Source of the DNA: Stenopsyche tienmushanensis
Lineage: Eukaryota; Arthropoda; Insecta; Trichoptera; Stenopsychidae
Reading direction: 5' to 3'
Length of the DNA stretch: 64,000 nucleotides
Assembly: GCA_008973525.1 (NCBI GenBank)
Contig: WACJ01000522.1
Span: forward strand, 186,001-250,000
This document shows positions 12,113 through 23,949 of this stretch, one piece after another. Made by a program: the position numbers and the translations under genes. The notes under the pieces were generated by a model. It had not been told where the DNA came from and made no database searches. It saw only the letters and a program-made list of their open reading frames with translations. The first letter of the stretch is position 1. Each line of letters opens with the position of its first letter.

Positions 12113-13500
12113 TCGCTTTACATCAAAATTTTGCTTGAAAACAATGGTTCTCTAGTTCGTCTTTGTAATATATACATATCCATATTTAAAATTGTACTAC
12201 TCTATACTAAAACAAAATGGCTTAAAATATTTAAAAAAGTGTTACGTGTAAACATTACATAGTGTTAACATCTAAGCGTTACATTTGGTTGACTCTATAT
12301 TTGTACTGTCGATACTTTTCAATGGGATGGAATATATAATTTGGCAATGAACGTCTATAAAAAATTTCATTTTGGGTTTCTAAAATTTTATTACATTCCA
12401 GCTTAATTAATTATTTCCATTTTACGTTTGAATAGATGACGTAAAATATTCAACATTTCAAACCGAAATTCCACGGTTTTAATTCAGCAATCTTAACAAC
12501 CAATTATACAGCTTCTTAATGAACTATTCATGCCGCAAAAATTTCAGGAAGTCTACCAAGTATTTGCGAACTGCGAATCCGCTAATTATAACATTTCATT
12601 ACGCCGGTCTTAAAATTTTGTCGGTTTTATTAACAAGATCCTCGTCTGAATTATATATTCGCTCTGCTTTCAATATTGCGCATATCTTGGCATAACACTA
12701 CGCATGAATCAAATATTGTTGTCGTGCTGTGGAAATAGGACATAAGTGACTGTTATATGTGCATATGGAAATGCCTGAAGCCTCTTAGCGGCGTAAATCT
12801 TTCAAAGTTGACATTGTTCGGATATAAGAAGTTGGAGTACGGATATAAAGGAATTTTCGTTTTGTAGCTCCCCCGAAACTTTCCTGAGGACTCTAAACTA
12901 AAACGTAGGAACAAGATCTGATTCAGCTCTATTTCCATATGTATTGAAAACGGAAGTCCCGCAGTAAACATTCCTGCCCTCGACATATATATTGAAATAT
13001 TTCCTACGTATCTTGGATACAATTCCTTGGAGATGAAAAATTTTACCCTAGATGGAAGATTCATATTAAAGTACGTTGATGTTATATATTTGTACACATA
13101 TGTATCTGCATCAAAATATCAAACTGACCATCAATCAATATGCATCAAAGGTACAATTTGGATCAACGCTATTGCCATCTTAAAGATGATAGCAGTGATT
13201 TGGCAACATGTATGCAAATTGGCGCCAAAGATCCCACTCAATTGCAACAATAGATTTATCATATTGGAAACAATGTTAATGTTAAAGGAAGTGGATTATA
13301 TTAAAATGATAGGAATTAAACAAAAAAGCCAGTTAATAAGAGTACCTTTCCGTACCTGTGAAATAAGACATCTTTATTCAAGTTCATCTCCTTCAAATTT
13401 TTCAGTTAGGGTACTCTTTCTTTCGCCATTAGACTCTCGGCGAGTCTGCCATTATTCTGACACCAGTGTAGCGTGAAGCGATGGTGGGTTTAATTTAACC
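12113..13500. other. AT-rich stretch, nothing recognised
   Basis: A 149-codon frame (13027-13476, plus) and a 114-codon frame (12753-13097, minus) carry no known motif, no flanking splice signals I can defend and no repeat partner. I treat them as chance. Confidence 0.35.
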
Positions 13501-14710
13501 CATACGCTATTTTTTTCGGGTTGCGTTCCAACTACAAAGACGCCGACGGTAGACGAGAAGATGTCCTCCTTCTCACGGATCCCCGAGTCTGTCTCTTATG
13601 CACCCTTAAAATGTATCCTAACATCATTGCTTCTAGCTTTGGATTAAAGACTATTATTGCAGCTTCTGATTTGGTATCCACCAGTATTACACGGATACAA
13701 CAGTCCCATATGTGTATAGAGATTCTCGGACAAGCACAATGTCTTGACTGAGTTCACAGATCACTTTGTACAATTCTACTGCTGCAGTCTTAGATCTGGC
13801 AAGAATGATTTGTTCAATTCTAAATTGCGAAAGGGTTATCATACGCACGCTTATGCGTTTATTTATGGATTTTATCAGGTCAGTGTTTTCGGAAATGTGA
13901 GTGGCTCAATACCTCTTCTTGTGTTTGTTTTAAAAACTGAGCAGTCCTAGTACCCGGTGACATGAACTGACTCCTTCTTGAAGGGATTACAGATTGCACA
14001 GTATTTAAGGGTCTTCTTCTTGGTACACTCACTAAATTTCCGGGTGTGTGCTAGACTCCACGGTGCACACCCATAAAACCCCTGGGGAGGGCGCCAAGTC
14101 CACGTATGTAGGTAATGGTCGAGCCCCTGGGGAAATGATGTGGAGTAGAGGCCAAGGTAAGTTGCCTCGGCGTATTGCTCATTAAGCGTTGGTGGGAAAG
14201 CCCAGCTAACATGAGTTGCGGTACTGAGCTCTCCCTGTGTTGTGTACCCGTAAAGGGAAACGTGGAACTACTGATTAGAGAAATGGGTGGAATCTGTGTA
14301 AAAGGTACACCACTATCCTCAACTGTTTCGGCAAACAGGAGAGAATTAGTTATAGGCTGTTCGAACGGTGACTCGTCTCCGTGGCTAGGTACTACAATTG
14401 ACCGAACCGATTCGAGTACCATGGGGGGCTGAAGCCCCTGCAGCCTGGACTTGTCCATTTTGCAGCCCCCTTCAAACTGAGGTTGAACTCATGGGGACAG
14501 TGAACTCGTGAACAGTATTTCTCTTGATCTTAGCATAATCTGTCTCCATCCAATGCCCATAGTCCTTTAGTCCAGCGTACATTCGGGTACATGCAAAATC
14601 GGAAGCTGTTATTCTGTGCAGTGGGTGGTAGTCTAACTAGTATGTCTAGTCCGAGGTAACCCAGAACAGACCATACAACAGCGCAGGATAGTAGTGGGTC
14701 TGTCACAACA
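13500..14710 (-). repeat. GC-rich dispersed repeat, copy 1 (minus-oriented)
   Basis: 14040-14500 read on the minus strand matches 35440-35860 with shared words such as ACGGAGACGAGTC, CCGTTCGAACAGCCTA and CTCTACTCCACAT. 14640-14680 (CTAGTCCGAGGTAACCC) also matches the far end of copy 3 at 56.9 kb. Minus-strand translations of copies 1 and 2 share VPSxGDESPFEQP, TQHR and ASTPH-type words, so part of it was once coding, perhaps an open frame of a non-LTR element. 13500-14040 is of similar composition but without a partner; on the minus strand near 13970-14030 it reads KYCAICNPFKKES. Confidence 0.55.
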
Positions 14711-14872
14711 TGTTCAAATAAATTCGTACCCTTGTTCAGCACATATCAACGTTTATAGTAGCTCAGGCAGTGAGCGCATTTCAAATCTTTTGAGAGGCGT
14801 TGATGATGAAGGTTGCTCTGTGGCGACCCTCTTTGAAGAAAAAGGACCGGATGGTCGGAGACTCCGTGATTT

Positions 14873-14908
14873 CCTCAAGTGATAACTGGTCCTCAAGTGA
14901 TAACTGGT
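14873..14908. repeat. 18-bp tandem duplication
   Basis: CCTCAAGTGATAACTGGT is present twice in a row (14873-14890, 14891-14908), followed by a partial third start CCTCGAG that leads into a long palindrome. Confidence 0.9.
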
Positions 14909-14912
14909 CCTC

Positions 14913-14942
14913 GAGCTGATGTGCAAATTTGCACATCAGCTC
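14913..14942. repeat. 30-bp perfect palindrome
   Basis: The left arm GAGCTGATGTGCAAA (14913-14927) is followed with no spacer by its exact reverse complement (14928-14942). Confidence 0.95.
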
Positions 14943-16055
14943 CTTGGTATGACAGTGATTATCAATTAAGGAAGTGACGCAGTGACAACTTCCGCGCGAA
15001 GATCAGCTTTAGCAATTTTAGCACAACCTGCCATGCGCTTGGCTTATTTAATTGTGTTCCAGCTACTCCTTGTCAGAAGGGCTTGAAGACTTCCTTCAGT
15101 TTCTTCAGAGCCAGCTAAGACGTGTATCCTTCTATTGGTTCTTTAGGTCTCACACCCGGTAATATGTCGAAGACAGACAATGAAGACTCCTGGAGAAGCA
15201 TAAGAAACGCAATAGTAATGTTACGTGGTTTATTGCTGAGGGCCGCGTTGAGCGCGAGCTGAATGTCTGTCTCGCTCTCTCTCGTGAGCAGAGTTCAACT
15301 GCCGCATTACGCGCGCATCCTTCCTTTCCCCTTTTCCTCAGCCCACACTTCACGACCAATTTTTTGTTTAAACAATTAATCTTCATTTTTATCATACTGA
15401 TTTATTTTATACATTAACATGGACAGATCAGCTTTACCAAAATGTCAGGAAGAGCAGAATCTTTCATATAATGTTAAAGCAACTATAAGCCCGTTTCGAT
15501 AACAAGCTAAAATTAATTTAGCAATGTAGCATTTTTTAATAAAAATATTTGTCAATAAGCAGGACCGTGTCAATCTATAATGGCACAGCAAAAAAATTAT
15601 AGAATCATAAGAATAATTTAAACGAAGGCTATCCATGGTGGTCTTTGTCTTAGATAATATTGTATTAACCAGTTATATGCCATGCGCGTCTATAGACGCA
15701 AACGTCATATTTTAATACTGTTTGCTATATTTGTAAATTTAATTCGTTAGTGACATTTCGAGATACGTTCAGAAATATATAGCAGCTCAATTTGGTGTGT
15801 ATTCAGGTTTATATGAAAGAAATTTGAGTGTACACTTATTAACAACTATCACAACATCCAAACACTTTTTCCAAATGTCCAATCAAAATAATTAAAACCT
15901 ATCAAATTAATAATCCCTGGCTATGTTATTTGGTTAGGCTCTCCAATCGGATCCTGCCTTCCATCAAAGGGTTTATATATCATCGATTTTTAAATTGCGG
16001 TATATCACACAACGTAATCCGTCACCAGCCACCGCTCTAAAAACATCCCCTGTAA
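14943..16055. other. mixed stretch with an LTR-like scrap
   Basis: 15215-15360 is GC-richer. It shares ACGTGGTTTATTGCT and a GCGCGAGC word with 28.82 kb and has a CTCGCTCTCTCTCGTGAGCA run resembling LTR material. The rest is AT-rich with nothing recognised. Confidence 0.35.
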
Positions 16056-16059
16056 ATCG

Positions 16060-16720
16060 CGTGGGCTGTTAATTTAATTTATCATATAATACATTTTATT
16101 CCGAGACCGAATTACATCCAAAACGACGCAAATTAAAACGAATTTTCAAATCCGAACTGTCATTTACATTTCTATGTGGGGGCATTAATTAAAGCGCTTG
16201 TTATGATTTATGGACGATAGTGAAAATGTCAGGTCTTCTCAGCCGGGGGAGCATAGATCAAACGACGCAAGCAATTCGCATCGCTAAATAATAAATGTGT
16301 CGCGACGCGCCGCCACTGGATGGGTATCGCATATTGGGACATTGACGATAAGTGTGTGCGCCAGGGGCGTACGGAGGGAGTGCCATTGGCAGCGGGTGAA
16401 GGCAAATTAATTAGTAGCTATTTACGGGGGTGGCCGTGAGAGCATTACCGCGTACCCGCCACCACCCCTAAATGGGTGCCGACTAATGTACCTGTTTCCA
16501 CTCACATTTAATTAACGACCCCCTATTCACTTCGTATAAAGGATAATGTGATCAATTTATGCAAGTGCCTATGTGTGAGTCCGAAACATACGAATGAGTG
16601 ACAAACACCGAAGAGGCTGTCTCGATATCACCAACGAGCCTTCGGTTAATCACGGATTAATGGGTCAGCCTCACAGCCTACAATCCCTATTTTATATTAA
16701 ATTCTAATACACACTACTCA
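16060..16720. other. non-repetitive GC-elevated block; candidate cis-regulatory island
   Basis: The block holds several homeodomain-type words (GGGGCATTAATTAAAGCG, GCAAATTAATTAGTAGC, ACATTTAATTAACGACC) among GC-rich unique sequence such as CGCGACGCGCCGCCACTGG. It has no coding frame, no transposon match and no partner in the window. The texture resembles an insect conserved non-coding element, but conservation cannot be tested here. Confidence 0.3.
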
Positions 16721-16867
16721 CAGTATACGATGTATATTCACATGAACCTTAAACGGATCGATGACCATACGACGACTGATTAAATATTATGAAATCCAAG
16801 ATATTGTGACGTAGGACTCGAAACCCTGAATGCTTTAAAGAAGCATTGTCATGTCGTTCAAAATAAG

Positions 16868-16925
16868 GCCTCCTACTTCGGCTCACCCAGATGATGTCCA
16901 CATGATCGAACTTACGGCTCCAAGC
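16868..16925 (+). repeat. GCTCACCCAGAT repeat, copy 1
   Basis: CTCCTACTTCGGCTCACCCA followed by GATGATGTC matches copies at 31.15, 32.19 and 44.36 kb (the last inverted). Confidence 0.6.
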
Positions 16926-17309
16926 TCGTTTCGCATGTCTCCTATACCAATTCATTGGATATCGACCATAACATCATAAATGAATTATGCATGAGATGAC
17001 AATCATATCCTTTTTAGTGCTGACCGAAAAAACCTCGGCAAAGGTCTTGGGAGGAAAAGTCGAACTGGATTATTTATATTCAATACAAATTCCCCCACAC
17101 TGCTTTCGATACATTTATCCAGGTTGCCCGCTAGGTGAGCATTCATAATGAAACTCGGATGTTATGCTACCTTCAATATCTAGCTGACAAGGAGGTGAAT
17201 GTTTGATACAGACGAGATGGATGCAATTCCTTCCTATGAATCGATATTAACCTGTTAAGTGAGCATGACGAATATATACGTCCAACGTAAACTGCATCGA
17301 AATTGGTTA

Positions 17310-17327
17310 GGACGTATATATACGTCC
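17310..17327. repeat. subterminal palindrome of the piggyBac-like element, left
   Basis: GGACGTATATATACGTCC is a perfect 18-bp palindrome. A degenerate copy (GACGAATATATACGTCC) lies nearer the tip at 17267-17283, and an identical one lies near the right end at 17820-17837. It could be a transposase or host-factor binding site. Confidence 0.85.
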
Positions 17328-17819
17328 TCGAAATATATGTTGAGTTCTAAATCAGGCGGGACTTTTTATGTTTAACGAATGTGTGAATTGTCGATAGATG
17401 TTTTGACATGAATTTAAAATAGGTAGAAAATTGGTTGCACTTCGTTATAGTGTTGGAGTGGACGTGTACTCAGGAAAACGGTGACTAGTAGCACAAGGTA
17501 GGAATCAAAGACAAACTTATAGTTTTAAAATGGAAGGACAAAAAAGGCGTATTGATGCTCAGTTCAGACAACATAGTAAAAAACCAACCTATGCTATAAA
17601 AAAACAGCATTACACCTAAACCCACACGCTTAGTTGAAAGGAATTTTTAAAAGAACAAATTAAAACAAACTAAATTCAGAAAATGTCGAGTTTATTACAA
17701 AAAAGGGAAATAATCTATATACTGGTGTCGTGAATGTGAGGTAGCACTACCATATTTCATAGTTTTTTTATAAATTCTAAGTATCGTTAAAAAAAACACG
17801 AACTCACGCTAGATGGGCG

Positions 17820-17837
17820 GGACGTATATATACGTCC
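17820..17837. repeat. subterminal palindrome of the piggyBac-like element, right
   Basis: This is the same 18-bp palindrome as at 17310-17327, placed about 65 bp from the right terminus; the left copy is about 60 bp from its terminus. Confidence 0.85.
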
Positions 17838-17905
17838 AAACGAAAATGTGCGCGCCCACTGTATGCTGCGTTATTGAAAAGGCACTTCTCCGCTTAACAG
17901 GTTAA

Positions 17906-19024
17906 AGAGACCCTAATTCTTCAGGGGACTGCTTACACATATCAACATCTCGAAATGCCGTTGAAAACTAATAATACACTCTCAAATATACAGTGTGCGG
18001 CAGACTTGCTTTCTTATTTGAAACACGCGTCTTATAGCAAATGTTATTTTGAAAAATGTGAAGGTATACTCATTTAAAAGAGCAGGATTTAATGTATTTT
18101 TATCATGTAGTTGAAAGTCCTTTAGCGTCATAATTAACCTTATATCATTTATATTGTTTGTGATGCTCATTTTTAAAATAAGGTAGTTTTCCTGTCGCAT
18201 TCTGTATGTCTACAGGCCAAACAATTAGATTTAGAGTCCTTTATTTGTGTTAAAATCGAAAGATAGAACTCTATATTAAATGTTACAACTACACATTCTA
18301 TTCTTTGACAGGTAGAATTAATTTTCTGGATTCGTTCCGTTTGTTCTAAAAATTAAATAAAAGTACCCTTTAAAGCAGCGCCATGCCAAACATGCTTAAC
18401 GAAAAATTCCGCTTTCAAGACACGTAATATATCTAGTCACAGGACTAAGTGATGATAAAAGACTACACCACTGCCAGAGCTTAAATCCAAGAGGGAGAGA
18501 ATTTAAGCTACTCTGTTCAAGCAATCAGGTTACCTCATGAGCACTAGCTGGATTAAAATAATTGATGGCAATATGCAATGCATTTAATAACTGAATTAGT
18601 TAATATTTCGAGCTTGAGCTTTTAGCTCAGAGCTTTTACGCCACAAACGTAGTACAATATTAACTTCGAGCTTAATTTGCGCCATTGTTTAGACTGCTCG
18701 TCTTGTTATATCCATTTTAACAAACGGAATAAATTACTTTATTTCAACTGCGATATAAACGATCTCGATGCTTTTATAAACAACATGTATAATCGTATTG
18801 CTGGATAATACATATTAAGACACGAGAGCATATATCTGTTAAAAAAAGCTTCCGTGGGTGTAAATCAGCATGATAGATTATACTGGATGTGGACGTTACG
18901 TTATTTATTAGCTCGCCCATAAAATGCTACTGTATATTTGCAACGGGATAATATTTTTTTGATTGAAATAAATGGATTTAAATAATTTTGTAAATTAATA
19001 ATCAAATTGGAATGTTGGTGCATT
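17906..19024. other. AT-rich stretch, nothing recognised
   Basis: No coding, repeat or transposon signal is seen. Confidence 0.5.
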
Positions 19025-19730
19025 TATCCCGAAAGTAAGTGTACTAAATGTATATATTTTTTAGATGTATTTGAAAAATAAACACAGGATATTGCTGATA
19101 TATTTATTAACTATTTTTCAACATAATCGCCATCCCGTTCAATATATCTGGTGGCACAAGCTTCTTTATGCCCTCCTTGAAGAACTCTCCCGGCAGCTCC
19201 TTCTCCCACTTAAGAACATCTTTCTGCACCTGTTCATCGATTAAAAATTTAATTGCACATATATTCATTCAGGAAGAGGAAAATATTATAATTTGAAGGC
19301 CCCATGTCATAGAAATACGGACGGTGGTTAAAAACATCCCAACCTAATTAGTCCAAGAGTGCCTTGGTGGCTAAGGCTGTGTGAAGACGGGCGTTGTCGT
19401 ACAACAAGCACACTCCTCTCGTCAGTACACTCTTTTTTTTGTTTTTTAGGGTCTCACAACATAGTTGTGCATTGATGGTCTCTCCCTGAAGCATATATAA
19501 GGTCATATTTTTTTCCGAAATTGTGCTTTTAAATTTTTTGGCAGATAGCTGATTTCTTACCGACATCTTTCAGGCAACTGGACACTACAACGTGAATTTA
19601 CATATAACCGTGTTCCTGCTATGCTTGATTTATCAGAAGATCTCCCTCTACTACTCAGTATGGACAACGCTTAAAAAACAACAACAAAAACGCAGCCCGC
19701 TATTGTCACAGTACACTTACTTTCGGGATA
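19025..19730 (-). mobile_element. mariner element with perfect terminal inverted repeats, internally deleted
   Basis: TATCCCGAAAGTAAGTGTAC at 19025 and its exact inverse ending at 19730 form a 21-bp perfect inverted repeat counting the flanking TA. The element is about 704 bp, roughly half a full mariner. Coding on the minus strand reads GETINAQLCCETL, then GVCLLYDNARLHTALATKAL (second catalytic Asp region), and further down KWEKELPGEFFKEGIKKL from the C-terminal end at about 19240-19160. The N-terminal DNA-binding part and the first catalytic Asp are missing. Confidence 0.85.
19348..19566 (-). pseudogene. mariner transposase central fragment
   Basis: The 72-residue frame holds the YDNARLHTA motif (the second Asp of the DD34D triad). 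It starts at an internal ATG (MSVRNQLSAKKF) whose first residues are not mariner-like, probably the deletion junction. Confidence 0.75.
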
Positions 19731-22350
19731 TGCCTCGTATGAGTATTTATTATACGGTTTTATTTCGCGATAAAATCGATTGTTTCTGATTATTTATTAT
19801 GTACTGATAGTCTTCGTACAAATTTGTATATTTTTCCAAAAAATCTATTATTTTAGAATATTTGCTTTGATTGAAAGATTTATATGAACCTTATTGTTTA
19901 GAACTAAAATTTTATAAAGCTCTTTTATTAAGCATTTTCATAGCGTTCTTCAGCAACATCATGAAATTTTTGAAACTTGAATAATTATAAATATCGGCTT
20001 TAAATTTAAATCTACAAAGCAGCCTTTTTATCAATAAGTAGATTATGCTTATTAATATTAAATAAACGTCGTTTACTTTCGATACAAAGTAGCTAGAGCT
20101 GAGGTAGACGTGGCTAAAGTTACAATGTGGGAACTTGATTGAAGTATTGCAACCTTCAAAGCATTGTAATATTAAGCACATATAATATATATAATAAGCA
20201 GCTACAACATGGACAAGTCTCATGGACCTAAAAAGCGCTACAAGTTGTTTTGAGATTACTTTCCTTCGAAAACCGAAAACAAAAAAATGGAGAGAAGTCG
20301 TATCACAGGCGGTGGACACATTCTTAACCAATAAAAAAATATATCTATTATTGCATCTACTATCTATTGGATCGATTTCTTGATGAATGATATTTATTAT
20401 TATCTTTGAGATGGAATTTAATTACTAGACTAACGGAGAACCAATAGAAAAAACAAGTCTTCCTGCGGCCAAGACTATTGGTCGACTCCTTTTTTCTACT
20501 TTTCTGCGCGTCTGCATTCCAATCTTACTCATACGCATGCGTATGAAGATAGGAAGACAACAGATTTTTCTTCTTCATTTGGGGTCATTTTTTAGCAATC
20601 TCTTCAAAAAAACCAATATATATAAATTCTGGAAATCGGATAATTACAAAGACGTAATAAATACCATTTGAAAATACCAAAAATATACATATGTTACATA
20701 TATATTTATGACTGAATATGTCTTAACTTTTATATTAAATAACCTGTTCGCTTGAAATAAACGACATCAAATATTTTAATCAGCTTTATTCCAGACAGCT
20801 AGAATGGCCCGAAACGACCACAATGAGTGAATTGATGATAAGTTTTAAGTGGCAATATATTCACAGACTATTCTGGACATTTAAGATATCATAAACTAAC
20901 CTAATAGCAGGAGAGGGCGCTAAAAAAGATAAAACAAACCATTGCAGACGCGCTTAGTTGGTATCATAAACTTTTACCGGAGCATTGTATTCAGCGTCGA
21001 AATCAGGGATCGTCCTGGGACTTGAACATTTTTTTATCAAACCGAATTTCAAAAACATGTATGTTGAAGCTTTTGATTGATAAAAGAGCTTTCTGCCTCA
21101 TATGTCGATGAATTATCGCTTTGTTTGGTCAGTACACAATTTTCAATGCATTGGAAATTCACTCCGATCGTCGATCAAAATTCGAACAGAGCAAGTTTCA
21201 ATTAGTTTGTTAGTTCCAATGCAAATCTGACTGTTTAAATTGCTGCATATTTACTCCGGATAATTTGCATTTTTATAGCTCACAGAATGATTTCGCTTAA
21301 CAAAGCATTTTGTTGATCAAAAGGGCTGCAATACGTTCGCATAATTGCCCAATATTGTAGCCAGAACATTAAGTTCTTTTATGTTTTTTTTTTAAAAGCA
21401 AAACTACATCGGATAATATTTAATTATATCATTTGAATGTATGATGTTCACTGTCGGATTTTACATAATTAAATCATTCGCACGATTGCACTCCAACAAC
21501 TATGATCATCCATTTAATTATGTGCCATATAATGCTAATGAAATATTTCAGCAGTGTATGTAAATTTTAATCAAATTTATTATGGCTTCGTCAAAACTAA
21601 TTTAAATAATTTTTCGCACCAATTGTATCAATATCGAAAAAATAAATTATACCAATCAATATTTTAGCTTTGCAACCCCCCGTTCAGAATTAGCTAGTGC
21701 TATTTTTGTAAATGCGGGGGCTAATATACCCTTTCGCACTTGCACAGCTCCGTAGAAGCATTAGCTTCATCTTGAATAATTAATTTAAGTTGCTAAATAT
21801 AATATGATAGGAGATTATCTTAGCATCCCTTAGAATGCTAAGATTAAAACAACATATACATGTTCGTTACTTTTTGCTTGAGTGCATATTAAAAACATTT
21901 TACACTGCCATATTCAAGCTATCAAAATTTTAAGATAAAATATTTAAGCACACCTGCTCTAATATATGCCACCGCCCGCAGCAACTACTGGCTATTTTAT
22001 TTAAGTACTATTTCGCTAATTTTTATGCCCATCTGAGATCCATTAAAAATGTTTATTATACATTTTCGAATAAATTTTTATTTTACAATTTCGTTATATA
22101 ATTGGAGCATAATGAACGCAAATGTTCTATCCCCTCATAGAAAATAGATGGTTTCGACTGAAAATATTAATTCCAATGAGTTTTACTCAACATAGGTTTT
22201 TAATTATTTTTTTGCCTGTTAAAGCTTTAAAGATTGAAGTGAATCTAATTTTCAAAAACTAACTTTTACAGTTATTATTATTTTGCCTGGAAAAGAAAGA
22301 GTTAAACAAGTTCATAGTAAATAATAAATTTAACAAAAAAATAGTAATAA
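19731..22350. other. AT-rich stretch, nothing firm
   Basis: A 139-codon minus frame (19912-20331) is compositionally biased and unrecognised. An 18-bp perfect palindrome TCATACGCATGCGTATGA sits at 20529-20546. No transposon proteins are seen. Confidence 0.4.
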
Positions 22351-22359
22351 ATTTTCAGA

Positions 22360-22660
22360 AATAATGGAACCTATCCCTCATTTATTTATAGAGGATAAAC
22401 CTTTTTTTATGCGAATGCGCATTAAAAAAATCTAAAATAAACACTAGTGCTAAGTACAACCTTTATGACGTGTATAGGGCGATTGGCTAACAGAATTGTT
22501 TTTAAGTCTGGCAACTCTTCTCAAAAGCTTAAGAATTGTATTTTTACTTATGTCATTTTTTTATAAACTTTTTTTATGCGATTTTTGGTACATTCTATCA
22601 CATTGATTTGAAGTCATGCGGTTTAAAAAAAAATGGAACCTATCCCTCGGTTTTTTATAT
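22360..22660. repeat. diverged direct duplication, about 270 bp apart
   Basis: AATGGAACCTATCCCTC occurs at 22363-22379 and again at 22632-22648, and CTTTTTTTATGCGA words recur between them. A related TTCTATCCCCTCATAGAAAA word lies at 22124. This suggests an old tandem duplication. Confidence 0.45.
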
Positions 22661-23329
22661 AGTTCAAATATTTTTTTTGCGATTTTTCGAAGTAGTTTCC
22701 CTTATACCTGTATAGTTGATGCTGGAGATGATTTTTTTTGTGATCTGATTCAAATTTGAGAATCTTCCTGATTTAGTAGCGTCCTGTAAATTTCTGTGGT
22801 CCAATTTAAAGCGCCTTAATCAAAATTGACTTCCATTTATCCTTAGGACTGGTTCGTGAATTTCATTGATTATGTTTGTGGCCTTCATCGTATTAAATCC
22901 CTGACCAAGAAAAATCAACATACAATGTAAAATATGTTCTTCGTTGGTTTCGGGTTTCGCCATATCTTCCCTAATAAATAAAGCTAACAAATCCAGAAAA
23001 TACAGAAATATTTCATTCATCGTGGCTGGACACAAACTGAACTAAAAAAGAGCGTGCGAAAATAATATTCTTTCAAGCATGAGTAAACACGGCACCCATC
23101 TTGCGCATAGCTTTCTCATGCCCAAATTTTCAGTCAATATGCTATGTATAGCAATTTTTAAAATCCGCATTCGCAATAGAATTGCACTAAGTCTAGGTAT
23201 TATACAAGAAGAACTAGCTTTGTTTTAATTCCATTGTATAGTTTTATCCGTAGAAAAAATATACCGTCGAATAAATTTCTTTGAAATAGAAAAAGGTTGT
23301 CGATTACATACAAAAAGACTCTTCAGCTC

Positions 23330-23770
23330 TTAATGGCACCAGGCGAACGCCTTTAATTGAATCAAATTCCGGTCACGTGACATTGAAGGCAATCTAATAG
23401 GACCATACTTCGCCACCCCTGGCTAACGAGGAGTCACCTTCATCGAGGAAGGAAAACCTTTTTATTATTAATTAAAATCGATCCATCCCCTTGATTTCTT
23501 TTCGCGCAGACAGGAAAGAAATACTGAATAAGAAACCGCTCCCCAACTAATGAACGAATATTACATTTTATTCACCCTCACCCGGCATTCCTTTTTGTCA
23601 ATAATTTTGATTGTTTCTATTGATCCGCAAAACTGGGTCATCGATATCAACATTTGTGAAACCTTCAATTTTGCCCATCCGCTTGGGGCTTGAATATTGA
23701 TGACGCGCTTAATTAACGCCCTGTCAGTTAATATCATCTCGAATAAAAGTCACCTCCGAACTGTCAAATA
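23330..23770. other. non-repetitive GC-elevated block; candidate cis-regulatory island
   Basis: The block has GGTCACGTGACA (palindromic E-box type), CGCTTAATTAACGCC and several ATTAATT words in sequence with no repeat partner and no coding. Function is inferred from texture only. Confidence 0.27.
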
Positions 23771-23949
23771 TTATATGAAATGTCAAAAATTAAGATGATG
23801 GTATACAAAGCCTAATATTAACAAAATGGGTTTACCGTACGCGTTCATTTGAAGAAAGATCAACTCCATAAGCGAAATTATTTACAAAAGTCTTTAATAT
23901 AATTTCCTAGTATATTTTGTTGATTATTATTTATAAAGTGATTTAAATA

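Larger units (their letters stand above)
17251..17901 (+). mobile_element. internally deleted piggyBac-like element with TTAA target duplication
   Basis: TTAA at 17247-17250 and at 17902-17905 flank a 651-bp element. It starts CCTGTTAAGTGAGC and ends in the inverse of CCTGTTAAGCGGAG, a 9-bp perfect terminal inverted repeat with partial extension. Inside, plus-strand codons from 17672 read KFRKCRVYYKKGK, stop, SIYWCRECEVAL. That is the cysteine-rich tail typical of piggyBac transposases, with one stop and at least one lost cysteine. Most of the transposase is gone. The borders look clean, so the copy may have been mobilised in trans. Confidence 0.8.

Noticed and set aside
12753..13097. 114-codon minus frame
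   Set aside because: No recognisable motif; overlaps another chance frame.
13027..13476. 149-codon plus frame as a gene
   Set aside because: It is open only by chance as far as I can see: no conserved motif, no acceptor or donor pattern in phase and no neighbours.
19912..20331. 139-codon minus frame as a membrane protein
   Set aside because: Rich in Phe, Ile, Leu and Tyr as expected from AT-rich DNA; no signal peptide plus helix pattern that is convincing and no family match.
20529..20546. 18-bp palindrome as a transposon end or operator
   Set aside because: Isolated; no second copy or coding nearby. Noted only as sequence.
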